Below the pieces are notes generated by a model. It was given only the letters and a program-made list of their open reading frames with translations, did no database searches and was not told the origin of the DNA. Made by a program: the position numbers and the translations under genes. From Doris montereyensis (lineage: Eukaryota > Mollusca > Gastropoda > Nudibranchia > Dorididae), in assembly GCA_037039925.1 (NCBI GenBank), contig JAXRKP010000053.1, forward strand, positions 399,867 through 463,866: a stretch of 64,000 bases of DNA, written 5' to 3'. Position 1 is the stretch's first letter. Every line of letters starts with the position of its first letter. Below are positions 33,666 to 48,029 of this stretch, in pieces.

Positions 33666-35596
33666 AGCACCCAATGAAAACGTAGGTAGAACAGACAGGA
33701 AGTGTTATTAAAAGTCTAGACTATCCAATTGTTGTTTGCCTCTTGAAAGACATCCGAATCTGTTAAGTCAAAAGAAGAAAAGAGAAGAAATTTGATCTTT
33801 TCCATATTTTTTTAATAATAATTCGGTCTTAACAAGCATCTTTTAACAAACAGTTTTCATGTTTTAACATGAATAAAACAGAAACTAACAAAGCTCTAGA
33901 AACACAGCTTTTGCATAACATTTCATTTAAAAAAGAAAATCTGAAACCGCCCTCCCTCCACCTGCCTTCCCCCTAAAGCAGAGAAAATATTCTCCTGATT
34001 GCCCCCAACCCTCTGAAAGAAGTCTCTTCATTTGATGAATAAAACATAAAACTAGGAACATATCGCATTACCTAAAAACGAAATAAGAAACTTGATCACT
34101 TTGGACATATGAATAAGGTTACCATACTGTATGATAATAATCCCACACACAAGTAAAATCAATAATACAACATTAATATTCTTCATTGTAATTCTGAAAT
34201 CTGATACATAAGATTATATCTCAGTATAACACTTAAGAGAACAGTGTCTATTTGCATTCACCCTAATCATTGGTTAAAATCTTGTTTCAACAGATGCTTG
34301 TGACAGAATGCAGTGATTGCATTAATGTTGGATAAATCTTTTGTTGTAATGAAACAAACTAGATTAAAACAAAGTGTACTGTCTAAAATTACCCCCCACT
34401 GTATAATCTTATTAAACTTAAGTTTAATACACTTGCAGGAAGATATGTAGGATTTATTGATTGTATGACAACAAAATTGTTCATTATTATGACTATGACC
34501 ATTCAAAAAAGACCTTATATACAAATATACATTTCATAGTGAAGCTGGTGTGATTAACATATATGGCAACATATGTGTAACACACTTCGTTTCTTTCTCC
34601 CCTGTCTGTCTCCCCCTATGTGTTTCTTTATGGATCTATCTGTCTGACTCTAGTCGCTGTGTCTCTCTCTCTGAAATCCTTTCCCAAAAATGTTTTCTCT
34701 CCTTTTCCAAAAGAACCTCCCCAAAAACAGACAATAAAATATAATGACAAGAACTACATCAACATCTTTAAGTTGTTATGATTATGGAGAAATGGAATAT
34801 TATTCAACATTCCTTCGACTGGCAAATTCACATAGCTGGCCGTAAAAGCAGTTTGTAAGAAGGAAAGGCTTCTAAAAACTTGTGTTATCTTTATGGGGGA
34901 GAGACACCAAGACAAAATGATACTATATCTTTGGATTATGAGTATTGAATGCATTACCGTATAAAAAACAAAAATGAAACCAAATTTCTGTGCTTCAGTC
35001 TGTAGAATTCAAATGGCTCAGAGTCAGAGATGGAGACACAAAGATGCTATGAAACTGATGCAAAAATCTTATTGTTCTGACGTCAGAGTGAAGATGACAG
35101 AAATCACTTTTGAAAAAAGAGCAAATAAGACATTGGCGTGATAAAAGTGAACACCTTTGAATAAAAGTAAAAAGACACAAACTGCTGTGGATATCAGGCC
35201 ATTTCAAAATAAGTCCTTTAGCTCAAGCAAGCACGAACACATACTCATCAAATATGGTTCGAAATGACTCAAAAGTTAAATTCAATGTCATAATCCATGA
35301 CCATTCTTTGCCAATTCAGGTTCACAAGACAACAAGACAGTTGTAGTTCAACAGGGGTTTTAAGTATCTCAGAGGATGTAAAACATGTCATGGAATTTTC
35401 GATTTGTCGTTATAACAGTTACAGATTTGCTCAGGGCCTTTTTGTCTTTAAACCCAATTGGCAAAATGAAGCCAAAAACATTAACTGAAAAGGCAAATGA
35501 CAGTCCTTGCGTGATCAAGAAGAATGAATATTTTAGGGAAGCATATTTGCCTCTTTTCTTGATAGAAAGAAAAGAAAACTATGATGGCATGGACTA
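33666..35596. other. 5' flank of the GLYAT-like gene
   Basis: Should hold the promoter and any 5' UTR exon, but no TATA box, CpG island or first exon could be identified with confidence. AT-rich. Confidence 0.4.
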
Positions 35597-35815
35597 GTGA
35601 CCAGAGCAGGCAGTTTATCAAAAACCAATCTCCAAGGCATAGTTCAAGGGAAGAGGAAAAGAGCGAGACAGAAAAAGAAGTGCACAGATAAGATTGCCGA
35701 GTGGACGGGATTCATAAGCATTGCCACCACCCAAGCCCTTGCGAATCATCGTGAAAGGTGGAGACAGATGATGCAGTGTTCATCATTGCAGCGCCCAGGA
35801 ATGGGTTAAAAATAA
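35597..35815 (+). mobile_element. LINE 3' coding end (different from family 1), relic
   Basis: A 70-codon frame reads GSLSKTNLQGIVQGKRKRAR, then KCTDKIAEWTG and ANHRERWRQM. This matches the C-terminal end common in RTE-type endonuclease/reverse transcriptases (the consensus there is roughly KTILQGTVEG ... RGRQRK ... DNIKEWT). Only this end is present. Confidence 0.6.
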
Positions 35816-35999
35816 AGACTCATGATAACATCTTATTCACCTCATTCATTGTCATGCTCACGAGCCTAAAATGATTATGAGAAAACACATGACAGGAAAT
35901 TGCAGGATTTTTTGAACGAATGGATGGGCTTTTGAAATATTTTTTCAGTCTCAAAAGTGAAAGTTGCCTTGTGGCTACATGAATTACAATTACCAACTA

Positions 36000-36560
36000 C
36001 AGTTAGAAGAAGATGCGAACGAGAATCAAACTAAAAACTGCCAATCGAGAAGACAATACGTGCGTGGTACAAGAAATTGTTAGAAACGGAGAAGACCAAC
36101 AGAACATTGACGAGGGGAAGAAAGCCTTTAACAGACAAAATTCTGGACAAGCGAGGACATTTGAAAAAGAGCCAAAACAATCTCTTCGACAGGCTACGAG
36201 GAAACTTCCAATTAGCTTATCATCTGTTCAAAAGTTGCACGATAGAGACTTAAATTTTATCTTCATAAGTTACATACTGTCCAAGTACTCAAACCCAGAG
36301 ATTTCCTGCTCGAGACAAGTTCGCAAACATCATCCTCCACAGATGTCACAGAGGCATTTATTTCTTTATTTTACTTTTTGTGTAAAATGTGTCCAAACCA
36401 GTTCCCACACTAAGCAAATGACGCCACAGTATATCAACGATAAATTGCATCTACTTGATCTTTGATAGTTGTCTGATCCTTTGTAAAAGACCAGACTCTT
36501 GTATCCAAATGAATCCCAAAATGATTTCTTTATCAGGGAAGACTAAAAAACACCCTGTAT
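36000..36560 (+). pseudogene. Tc/mariner-like transposase relic (N-terminal helix-turn-helix part)
   Basis: Reading across frames gives WYKKLLETEKTNRTLTRGRK (about 36067-36126), then EKEPKQSLRQATRKLPISLS and SVQKLHDRDL. A frame change follows, to LKFYLHKLHTVQVLKPRDF (about 36250-36306). This order (linker with Gly-Arg-x-Pro, Ser-x-Arg-x-x-x-Arg-x-Leu HTH, then LKPRDF) is typical of the paired HTH region of Tc/mariner-like transposases. At least two frameshifts; the catalytic triad was not identified. The 150-codon ORF at 36013-36465 covers it only partly in frame. Confidence 0.5.
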
Positions 36561-36687
36561 TTCTTACAAAGAGTTACAAAAACATACAGAAATTTCTATC
36601 TCAATGGAGACAAAGTGGACAAAGCCCAAGATTTATCTTTGTACAACCTTTGTCAATTACTTTTAAGTAATAAGCTCCACCCACAAG

Positions 36688-36835
36688 TTTTATTTCATTG
36701 ACATTCACCCCGGCCACCATGGGGTTGATCTCAGGGTGAATTAAGAGGAAACAGGAAGATGAAAGAAGGCAAGGAATGAAGTAGGGACCTACCACCAGCA
36801 TCCCTACCAGCAGCGCCCCGCCCACCCACAAGTAA
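36688..36835. mobile_element. Repeat element D, copy 3
   Basis: Shares GATCTCAGGGTGAATTAAGA, GAAACAGGAAGATGAAAG and GGACCTACCACCAGCA with the other copies. Confidence 0.55.
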
Positions 36836-37070
36836 GAAACAATAATTGATAAAAGATATCAGTGGTCAATCACACTGCACATCTCTATAGGAAGCCTAAA
36901 TGGAGGGCATGACCTTCAGTCAGTATTAAGAAACTATGTTCAGTATTCACCTATCGGGAGGCATTGTTTTGAGGGTTATAGTATCAAGCGTCAAATATGT
37001 ACAATAAATCTCCACTCCATCTCTTTTTCACATTATAATAATAAAGACATTGGAGTATGGAAAGTACAAG

Positions 37071-38333
37071 GGAAGGTTTGAGCTTTCATCTGGTTTTAGG
37101 AAAGGTTTGAGCTTTCATCTGGTTTTAGGAAAGGTTTGAGCTTTCATCTGGTTTTAGGAAAGGTTTGAACATTTCATCTAGGTTTAGGGAAGGTTTGAGC
37201 TTTCATTTGCTTTCAGGGAAGGTTTGAGCTTTCATCTGGTTTTAGGGAAGGTTTGAGCTTTCATCTGAGTTAGGGAAGGTTTGAACATCTCATCTAGGTT
37301 TAGGGAAGGTTTGAGCTTTCATTTGGTTTTAGGGAAGGTTTGAGCTTTCATCTGGGTTTAGGAAAGGTTTGAGCATTCATCTGCTTTTAGGAAAGGTTTG
37401 AGCTTTCATCTGCTTTTAGGGAAGGTTTGAGCTTTCATCTGGGTTTAGGAAAGGTTTGAGCTTTCATCTGCTTTTAGGGAAGGTTTGAGCTTTCATCTGC
37501 TTTTAGGGAAGGTTTGAGCATTCTCTGCTTTTAGGGAAGGTTTGAGCTTTCATCTGGGTTTAGGGAAGGTTTGAGCTTTCATCTGCTTTTAGGGAAGGTT
37601 TGAGCTTTCATCTGGGTTTAGGGAAGGTTTGAGCTTTCATCTGCTTTTAGGGAAGGTTTGAGCTTTCATCTGCTTTTAGGGAAGGTTTGAGGGAGGGAAG
37701 GTTTGAGCTTTCATCTGCTTTTAGGGAAGGTTTGAGCTTTCATCTGCTTTTAGGGAAGGTTTGAGCTTTCATCTGGGTTTAGGAAAGGTTTGAGCATTCA
37801 TCTGCTTTTAGGGAAGGTTTGAGCTTTCATCTGCTTTTAGGGAAGGTTTGAGCTTTCATCTGCTTTTAGGGAAGGTTTGAGCTTTCATCTGCTTTAAGGG
37901 AAGGTTTGAGCATTCATCTGCTTTTAGGAAAGGTTTGAGCTTTCATCTGCTTTTAGGGAAGGTTTGAGCTTTCATCTGCTTTTAGGGAAGGTTTGAGCTT
38001 TCATCTGGGTTTAGGGAAGGTTTGAGCTTTCATCTGCTTTTAGGAAAGGTTTGAGCTTTCATCTGCTTTTAGGGAAGGTTTGAGCTTTCATCTGGGTTTA
38101 GGGAAGGTTTGAGCTTTCATCTGCTTTTAGGGAAGGTTTGAGCTTTCATCTGCTTTTAGGGAAGGTTTAAGCTTTCATCTGCTTTTAGGGAAGGTTTGAG
38201 CTTTCATCTGCTTTTAGGGAAGGTTTGAACATTCATCTGCTTTTAGGAAAGGTTTGAGCTTTCATCTGCTTTTAGGGAAGTTTTGAGCTTTCATCTGCTT
38301 TTAGGAAAGGTTTGAGCTTTCATCTGGGTTTAG
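37071..38333 (+). repeat. 30-bp minisatellite, about 42 copies
   Basis: Unit GAAGGTTTGAGCTTTC + ATCTGCTTTTAGGG with three main variants (CTTTTAGG, GGTTTAGG, GTTTTAGG) and A/G change in GGGAAGG/GGAAAGG. Each unit has a TGA in frame, so it is not coding in the forward direction. Located 3.4 kb upstream of the GLYAT-like start. Confidence 0.97.
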
Positions 38334-39292
38334 TGACCAGTAGCAAAAGGGACTTTGATATATATGGAGAAAACAGATCATTTCACATTTTCATGATGGC
38401 ATGTGGTATCTCTGCTATTTGATGTGTGTAGATATTGGAGATGACAAAAATCTTCCTTACCACTTTATAGAAATGGACTAAGGAGGGAGGCTAACATTGA
38501 AAAGTGGGAGATAGATGTGAAAAACCACTGCATTGTGTAAAGGCTGTTTAGGAGGAGGAGGATTACTGTTGAGTTGTAGGAAGGGAACAAGAAGAATAAA
38601 GAATGATGGTCACTCAAATCATTGTGAAGGAGAAGAGAGGGTGGTAGTAATAAAAAAAGGGGGTCTGTTTCTTTCATCATGATTTGTGTGACCTATAAAC
38701 AATGGACTCGGTCACAGGATTAATAAAAGGGTCTATTACATATTTTCGATCCTTGTTCCATTTAAACGTGAGGGTAAAACTATTCATGTAAACACAAATA
38801 AATATAGTTCACTACATAACATTTAAGACAGCCAGCCATGCCCATATTGAATTAACTGGAGTGAAGCTAAGCTAAATTTCATGCAGCTTCGTGATTACTT
38901 ACCAGTATCTTACTCCATAAAAAAGCAAAACCAACTATCTTGGAGCAAAGATACAATTAGAGCTTAATTGACGGAATTTGGTCAAATGCGATGGAAAACT
39001 GTAAAGAAAAGCCGAAAACAAGCATGCCGTTAGGTGGGTTTCATAGGCAAAGTAGTGCAAAAAATATACGCCAATTGGCGAGTCTCACAGGTAACGTAGT
39101 GCAAACGTCATACACCAATTAGCCGGCTTAGCAGATCTAGGATTAAATATGTGGAAAAATATGTGATAGGAAAAGACTGATGCATGCAAAAGATTAGAAA
39201 GAAAGAAGATTTGAGAGATGAAGTGTGGTTCGGGATGGTGATAGTGTGATATGGTATTCCTCCGTAAATTTAGGTAAATTTGCACCATTATA
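38334..39292. other. Mostly unassigned; imperfect ~50-bp direct repeat at 39037-39125
   Basis: GTAGTGCAAAnnnnATACnCCAATT occurs twice about 50 bp apart. No gene recognised. Confidence 0.45.
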
Positions 39293-40030
39293 CAGTGGAA
39301 CCTCTTTAATCGGAAGTCTCCGGATTGTAAAACCGCACCAACTTGCCATGGGCCAAGGAATTTTGGTTTTCCCTCAGCAGTTTGAGGTACCTTAGTTCCT
39401 CTGTGAGTGGTAAAATGTAAAATTAAACGAACAAGTAGCCACAGGATCAGTTGATCAAAACGAAAATGGCATTCATCAAAGATGTCACTCACACTCAATT
39501 TTCGTTGGACAGTAGATATAGATAAGACACGTAATCGAGAAGGCACAGTGGGTAGTTAAATCTCCTCTCTTGTCTACCCTTGCGATTGGCAGATGAGGAG
39601 GGCAATAAGAGACTGACAATGCACAATTTTTTAAGTGTCAACATCACTCTGTATTGTTAGGCGACGCCTGCTTTCATACCTTCTTAACGGATGGCTGGTG
39701 TGTCTGGCTTATATTATGGTCGTCGTGAACTGGCACTTGCGACATCATGTGCACATTATGCAACGTATAACACGTGTAGCACCAATATAGGTGTAACATT
39801 GATGTTTTTTGCTAACACAGAAACCAAATCGGAATAAAGAGTGAGTTTTGGAATAAATAAATATGGGGGAAATAGTGATAATAATCAATGCAAGCCTATG
39901 AAAATTGTCCCAATTAGGCGGGGACCTTTTCCCGTTTAGAGAGGTAAAATATATAGAAACAATACTGTTCCCCGGGAATTTTTCCCAACTGACAGGGTTT
40001 GCAGATTTCCTGATTTGGGAGGTTCCACTG
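39293..40030. mobile_element. Pogo/Tigger-like MITE (738 bp) with TA duplication
   Basis: Starts CAGTGGAACCTCTTTAATCG and ends with the complement of CAGTGGAACCTCCCAAATCA. TA flanks it at 39291-39292 and 40031-40032. CAGTGGAACC ends and TA duplication are typical of pogo/Tigger elements. No transposase domain inside; the 153-codon reverse ORF across its left end is not conserved in the other copy. Confidence 0.85.
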
Positions 40031-41539
40031 TATTATACCATTCTCCCTTTAAAACTTTTTCAGATATGAACGCCCTCTCCCTTTTTTTTTTTCTGTTTTG
40101 CTTCTTAGATTTCAAGTGAGAACTATTTTATGCTGCAAAATGTTTCCGAGGCAGGAGGAAATGGACATCTGCATTAAGATTTAGATCATGTGCGTACCTG
40201 GAACCTTTTTATTGGATTAAAACCTCCAAAATATATATAAAATTTAAAACACATTAAAGAAGCATGCATTTGATCATTTGAAAGACAATTATTTTCTCAT
40301 ATCATGGACTTGCACATTTAGACAGTTTCACCGACACAATATAGATCTAGCCGTATTCTTAAGCAGTGCCATGCACCCCACCTGACTATTGGAGGAACTC
40401 CCATAGTCAGACACACAGTACCACGATCCCGACTCTGACCCCCTCCCCCCCCCCCCCCAAAGCAAAGTCAGGTCCCTTCGTTGGCTCATCCCTATGATAA
40501 TCACACCATGTGCACGACTATGACAGACCTCCCTGACCATTACATAAAATCGCATGATTTAGTTTTCTTTCTCTATCCGTGAAAATGTGAAAGCATGACA
40601 TAGAACATTATAACATACAGAAGGGAAAGGAGGGTGGGAGGAGTTGATCTAGGTCTAGAATCTGGACTCCAGAGAAACAAACCTTCACTCCTTCACTTGA
40701 AACTTGAAGATTTTAATAAGCTGGACTACATCAACACATCCATAGCATCATGGTTGATGTTTCCATACTCATTCATACATTATTTTATTGATTAAGCTTG
40801 GGTAGAAATAGATCTAGATCTAGAACAAGTCCCCTTGTGGCTTGTTTTTAATATGAGTCCACACTTCACTCACTAGGCCTACGTTTAGATATATATCTAG
40901 ATTCTAGATCAAACATGTACAGGAATTCAACGAATAATTGAGTCTTGAACCAATCTTGATTCCGCTTCGGTTAGCAGTCAAGATGCAGTAAGTCGTGAGC
41001 TGAATGCCAGTGAACGGAATGAAAGGTACGATATATATACACTACTTAGATCTAGATCTAGATCTACACACTTGTGTAATAATGTGTAATGCGTTCACCT
41101 GACCTCAGAAGCTAAGATCGAAGTCATATTTTTTCTTCTTCTGAGGCCTATTCTAGATCTACACACACTCACACAGTTTATGACTAGAGACCTATGACAA
41201 AACTTGAGATCTCTCAGTGGGTGGCTTGTCTGTTGTTTTGTGTATACTCTTACCATAACTCTAACAGGGAATCACGAAACAACTCAAACACGATGGTGAA
41301 TCCTCTTTGATTGACCCCACCGTCCTTAACCTTGGTCACAACAATATCACGGCCACGTCAAGTGACCGTGTTGGTATCATGGCTTCCATTGACCCTTGAC
41401 TGAATTGACATTCGACCCGAATTTGATTGCTTCATGGATGATAGAATCCAATTGGCCACCGTTTCCGATTTTCAAAGAAAGGATAGATGCATGTAGTCGA
41501 GTTAAATGTACCAAACTTTGGAGATACATATGTATGCCA
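40031..41539. other. Unassigned sequence
   Basis: C-run at 40441-40458 and several TCTAGATCTAGA palindromes (for example 41050). No gene recognised. Confidence 0.4.
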
Positions 41540-41836
41540 CATTTACTCTAGTCGGGAACCAGGAGATTCGGGAAACCCGGCCAACGGGAAGAATTCCTAG
41601 GGAACGGAATTGTTTCTCTATATTTTTACCTATCTAAACGGGACATTTTCAGGGGCTCGCATTGATTATCATCACTATTTCCCCCCATATTTATTCATTC
41701 CAACACTCACTTTTTATCCCAACTTAATTTCCGTGCTTGCAAAACATCAATTATTACGCTTGCATTAGTGCTTCACGTGTTATACATTGCATAATGTGTA
41801 CACGATGTCGTAAGTGCCAGTTTGCGACGATCATAA

Positions 41837-43093
<1,257 letters not shown>

Positions 43094-43329
43094 TAAGTCA
43101 GACACATTCCCGATCCCTTATAAGAAGGTGTGAAAGTAGGCGTTGAGACAGACCTTGCTTGTCCAACTAACAACACAGTGCGGTGTTGACACAGGGTGGC
43201 GCTTAGAAATTTGTGCACTGTCATAGTCTTTTATTGCCCGCCTCATCCGTCAATTACAAGGGTGGACACGAGAGGAGATTTAACGACCCACCATGTCTTC
43301 TTGATTACGTGTCTTATTTATTTACCTTA

Positions 43330-43750
43330 AACAGTAGGGATTACAGTAGAGTACAGGCAGCTGAAAAGAAATATCTAAGAAGAGTAGTAGGGAAAACTAA
43401 AAGAGACAAAATCAGAAACACAACAATAAAAGATCAAACCAAAGCAGATAGCATAAAAACTAAGATAGAAATGAATCAACTGAGATGGTTTGGACATGTT
43501 AACAGAATGAACGACAATAGAATAGCAAAATCAGTATACAATGCTAAAACTCAAGGTAAAAGACCAAAAGACAGACCTCGGAGAAAGTGGGAAGAAGATA
43601 TAAAAGAGGCATTAACGCAAAGAAATTTAACTTTCACGGAAGGAAACAGAAACTGTCAGGGCAGGGCAGCCTGGAGAAAGATCATTTCGGGCATCTAAAA
43701 CCCATACACCGAAAGGTAGAATGGGAGCTGATAAAGAAAGAAAGATCCAT
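43330..43750 (+). mobile_element. LINE family 1, 5'-truncated copy inside the MITE
   Basis: Begins at NSRDYSRVQAAEKKYLRRVV and runs in one open frame through QLRWFGHVNRMNDNRIAKSV, GRPRRKWEEDIKEAL and AWRKIISGI to a stop at about 43698. The tail ends GATAAAGAAAGAAAG. The MITE sequence on both sides shows ATTTATTTACC / ATCCATCTACC, an imperfect 11-bp duplication. This is the least damaged C-terminus in the window. Confidence 0.85.
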
Positions 43751-43977
43751 CTACCGTCGAAGATCGACTGTGAGTGTGAGTCACATCTGTGATGAATGTC
43801 ATCTTCGTTTTGATCAACTGGTCATGTGGCTACTTGTTCGTTTAATTCTGCATTAAACCAATCACAGAAGGGCTTAGGTAAAAGCAAACTGCCTTGGTAC
43901 CCGTCAAATCGGGAAACCTGGCAGTTCGGGACGATTTTAATATCCACCGAGACTTTCCGGTTAGTGAGGTTGCACTG

Positions 43978-44879
43978 TATTATTATTATGGCCGTGTTGT
44001 AAGGTGGCTTTTTATTCTTGTAAGCTCAAGCCCGAGATTTCAAGGAGGCGAGACACCATGAGCGATACGATTTTAACTTAACCTGCACAGCGCTGTGCAT
44101 TGTTTTCCTTGTCCCGCAAAGACACTATCTATTGTTATTGTTGTCAGGGGTGTGACTTTTTTGTTGTTGAGGGTAATCACTTACCAGAGACAGGCAACGC
44201 TTTGAATCGACAATTTTTAAAATTATTATCATTTTTTGCATAGTGCATCGCAACGCACACTGTCGTTTTCTCGACTGAGAGTAAGTGTATAATCAAACTG
44301 ATGGCCTGATTATGATGTGTGTTTTAACATAGAGTCTAGGTAAGCTTATCTAGGCTCTCCTGTTTTAACAAGCGTTGTGCGACCCTCAATATTTAAACCG
44401 CACATGTTTCAGTCCTCAGGCGTGGACGAGTACATTGAAGCGAGTCTCTCTTTTCCTGTTATTCAAAACGCATTTTTTTTAATTTTTAGGGGGTTACAGC
44501 CATTGTGTACTAAATATTTAATTCAGTTATTTTATTATGGTTGCAGCATAAAAATGGATATATGGTTACATGTGGTGCATTTATACTAGTGCCGCTAAGC
44601 AGATTAGCTATACAATATTGTTCAAAACACATTATGTATGTATTTTGAAATTATATAAATATTTCATAGATAGTGTATTAAGAAATTCAGCAGCTACTTC
44701 AAAGTGCAATCACTGATTATTTGATTCTGGAGCCACACGCCCCTGATCGTCGTATAGCATTTTGTCATAATTAGGAGCCAAGCTGCCCCCAGCGTTTTCC
44801 CACCTTTTCAAACTTAAGACATCTAAAAAAAACACCGGAGAAAAGTTATTCAAATGTAGAATCTACGCCCGGGCAATGA
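43978..44879. other. Unassigned sequence
   Basis: No gene, terminal repeats or array recognised. Confidence 0.4.
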
Positions 44880-47423
44880 ACATGTAAGCATCTGTACGAG
44901 GATTAGACGGTTCCGCCCTCCACAAGTCTCCTGCTGCCTTGCAGGCGGGTATTGGTTGACCAAAGGTTAAGGGAGTTAACCCTGACATAAAATAACAAGG
45001 CCTGGCAGGGGGTCTCAAGGTGGCAGCCCCACCATCTACCTAGGGTACAGTGAACCAAACTGATTCAAAGAAATGCATATAATGATATACCCGGTTTGAA
45101 CTTTCGAAGACGACTCTGGAAAAGAACACGGACTGTAATTTTTGGAACACGGAATGTTAGGGCAATAAATGGAAAAGAGTTAGAGTTAGCTGAAGAAATG
45201 AAAAATTCAAAGTAGACATTTTGGCTATTGCCGAAACAAAGAAAAAAAGGACAAGGAATAGAAAATGTAGGACCAAATCATACTTTAATCTTCTCAGGAG
45301 TAGATGTCAAAGATAGAGCTAGAGCAGCAGTAGGCCTCCTAATGCATAAAATGCAAGAAAAGCTACTAGGAAGTTAGACATTTATAAGCACACGGCTATT
45401 AGAGGTAAATATTAAACCAAAAGGAAGAGAAATTAAAGTATTAATAGCTTATGGACCGAACGAAGATGCCACCAAAGAAAAAAATATCTTCGAAAATGAT
45501 TTACAAATAGCTGCAGAGAATCTCAAACTCTGGTTTTAGGGGATTTAAACGCTAGAGTAGGCAACAATGTAGAAATATAAGGATGAATAATAGGCAAAGA
45601 AGGAGCGACAACTTCTCCAAATGGAGAGAGACTAACATATTTTTGCCTAACAATAACATGAAAATAGCTAACACATTTTCCCCTCATAAAGATATCCACA
45701 AATGCACAAGAGTAATTGAAGACAGATGTGAAAAGTCAATCATAGACTACATAATAGTTAGCAGCTCCCTTTTTTTTACAGTACAATGGATACAAGAATA
45801 AATAGAGGAGCTGACATTATATTTAGTGATCATCACCTAGTGATAGCCAAAATGAGATTATTAACTGAAGAAAACAAACAGAAAAGGAAAGAGAAGAAAG
45901 CTACTAAACTCAACAAAGAGGAACTAAATAAACCAATAGTAAAACAGGTATACCAATCTAGGATAAAAAATATCTATCAGTGAAAAGGCAGACAAACTAC
46001 TACATGCAATATGTCAACAAGCATGGAAATCCAAACAGGTGCCAGACGACTGGAATAAGGGAACGGTAGTACCAATCCACAAGAAAGATCAATTATGGAA
46101 TGCTCAAACTAAAGAGGGTATCACTACATTGCATACCAGGAAAAGTGTATGCCACGATTCTGGAAATGAGACTAAGGAAAAAAATAGAGGAACAGATTGA
46201 AGAACACCTGAGTGGATTTAGACCAGGAAAAAGTGTACAAGACCATATATTTAAAATTAGACAAATAATAGAAAGATTCCTTGAGAGAAACATTGACTTT
46301 CACCTGTGTTTTATTGACTTAGAACAGGCATTTGACAATGTGAGGAGGGACGAACTATGGCATTCCTTAAAAGAAAACAACGTAGAGCAAAATTTGATAG
46401 TAGCCATTAAAAGATTTTACAATAAACCAACATGTGCAGTGAGAGTAGCTGGAAATGTATCTGAAGAATTTGATGTAAATATAGGAGTAAGACAGAGTTG
46501 TGTTTTAAGTCCAATGTGTTTTAAGTCCTCTTTTGTTTATCAGATCTATGGATTCAGTCGCAAAGGCATCCTCAAAAATGAAGAAAATGAATGTAGGTAT
46601 GTGGATGCTCAAACCAGTAAATGTAGCAATGCTTTTGTTTGCTGATAATTTAGTTCTGTTTGGAAAATCAGAAAGGGACCTCCAGTCGAATATCAACATG
46701 ATGAATAATGAAGTAAATAAAAGAGGAATGAGAGTAAATGCAAAGAAAACCCAAACAATGCTAGTAACTAGGGACGCTAAAACACAAAATCTTAACTTGG
46801 GCAGGAGAATTTAAAACAAGTTCAATCACATAGGAGTAATGATTAACTAAGAGAAGAAATCAGCCAGAGAATCCAAAAGGCAAGTGCAGTATATAACCGT
46901 CTAGGAAGGCATTTGTAGGTAAACAAGAATTGTCAACAAAAACCGAAATGGCAGTATACAACACAGTTTATTGTCCTACTCTCCTCTATGGCAATGAAAC
47001 CTGGACCTTAGACAGTAGCGAATACAGTAGAGTACAGGCAGTCGAAATGAAATATCTAAGAAGAGTAGAAGGGAAAATTAAAAGAGATCAAACCAAAGCA
47101 GATAGCATAAAAACTAAGATAGAAACAAATCAACATAGATGGTTTGGGCATGTTAACAGAATGAATGACAATTGAATAGCTAAATCAGTATACAGTACTA
47201 AAGCTCAAGGTAAAAGACCAAAAGACAGACGTCGGAGAAAGTGGGAAGAAGATATAAAAGTATTTTTAAAAGAGGCATTAACGCAAAGAAATTTAACTTT
47301 CACGGACGGAAACAGAAAATGTCGGGACAGGGCAGCCTGGAGAAAGATAATTTCGGGCATCTAAAACCCATACACCGGAAGGTAGAATGGGAGCTAGTAT
47401 TGTAAAGAAAAAAGAAAGAAAGA
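44880..47423 (+). mobile_element. LINE family 1, longest copy (5' end, endonuclease, RT, C-terminus)
   Basis: From about 45125 an APE endonuclease can be read in broken frames: FGTRNVRAINGKELELAEEM, LLEVNIKPKGREIKVLIAYG, GDLNARVGNN and FSDHHLVIAKMRL (45810-45860). After an internal deletion near 45980, RT follows: HAICQQAWKSKQVP, YATILEMRLRK, SGFRPGKSVQDHIF, HLCFIDLEQAFDNVRRDELW (46300-46360) and the palm motif LFADNLVLFGKSE at about 46635. Then NTVYCPTLLYGNETWTLDSS and QHRWFGHVNRMNDN. The tail is AAAGAAAGAAAG. Changes: FADD is FADN here; several stops and frameshifts. The 5' border is uncertain. Clade not firm (RTE/I-type). Confidence 0.85.
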
Positions 47424-47473
47424 ATCTACGTAGGCTGTATATATTAAAATATATAATTTTTGGTCTTATGAGC

Positions 47474-47690
<217 letters not shown>

Positions 47691-48029
47691 TAAGTTGGGA
47701 AACTCCGCCATTTTTGGGCTGCGCTCTCATGAGAATGAACCCATCAAGAGTTTTAACTTTTATAGCAATCAGTAAAATGAAGTTATTTTTCATAAGCATT
47801 GACTGAAAATAACAATATGTTGTCTATAGTTACACATTTTCAATCAATGAAAGATGACATTACATTATTTATTAACTCTAAGAATATAAAATCTAGTGTA
47901 GATCATCACATTAGAGATAAAGAAGGAAAGATGATGAAAAAAAGCTTTTAAAAAAAAGAAAGAGAAAAAAAAAGAAAATGTACGAAACAAAGCAGAAACA
48001 GAAGAGGACGAAGACGTATTAATACTACG
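47691..48029. other. Unassigned sequence
   Basis: A/G-rich stretches at 47935-47985. Nothing recognised. Confidence 0.4.

Noticed and set aside
34550..34744. Possible signal-peptide-like ORF
   Set aside because: Short, pyrimidine-rich simple sequence, no splice support or similarity.
39085..39546. 153-codon reverse ORF
   Set aside because: Runs across the MITE border, not conserved in the second MITE copy, no domain.
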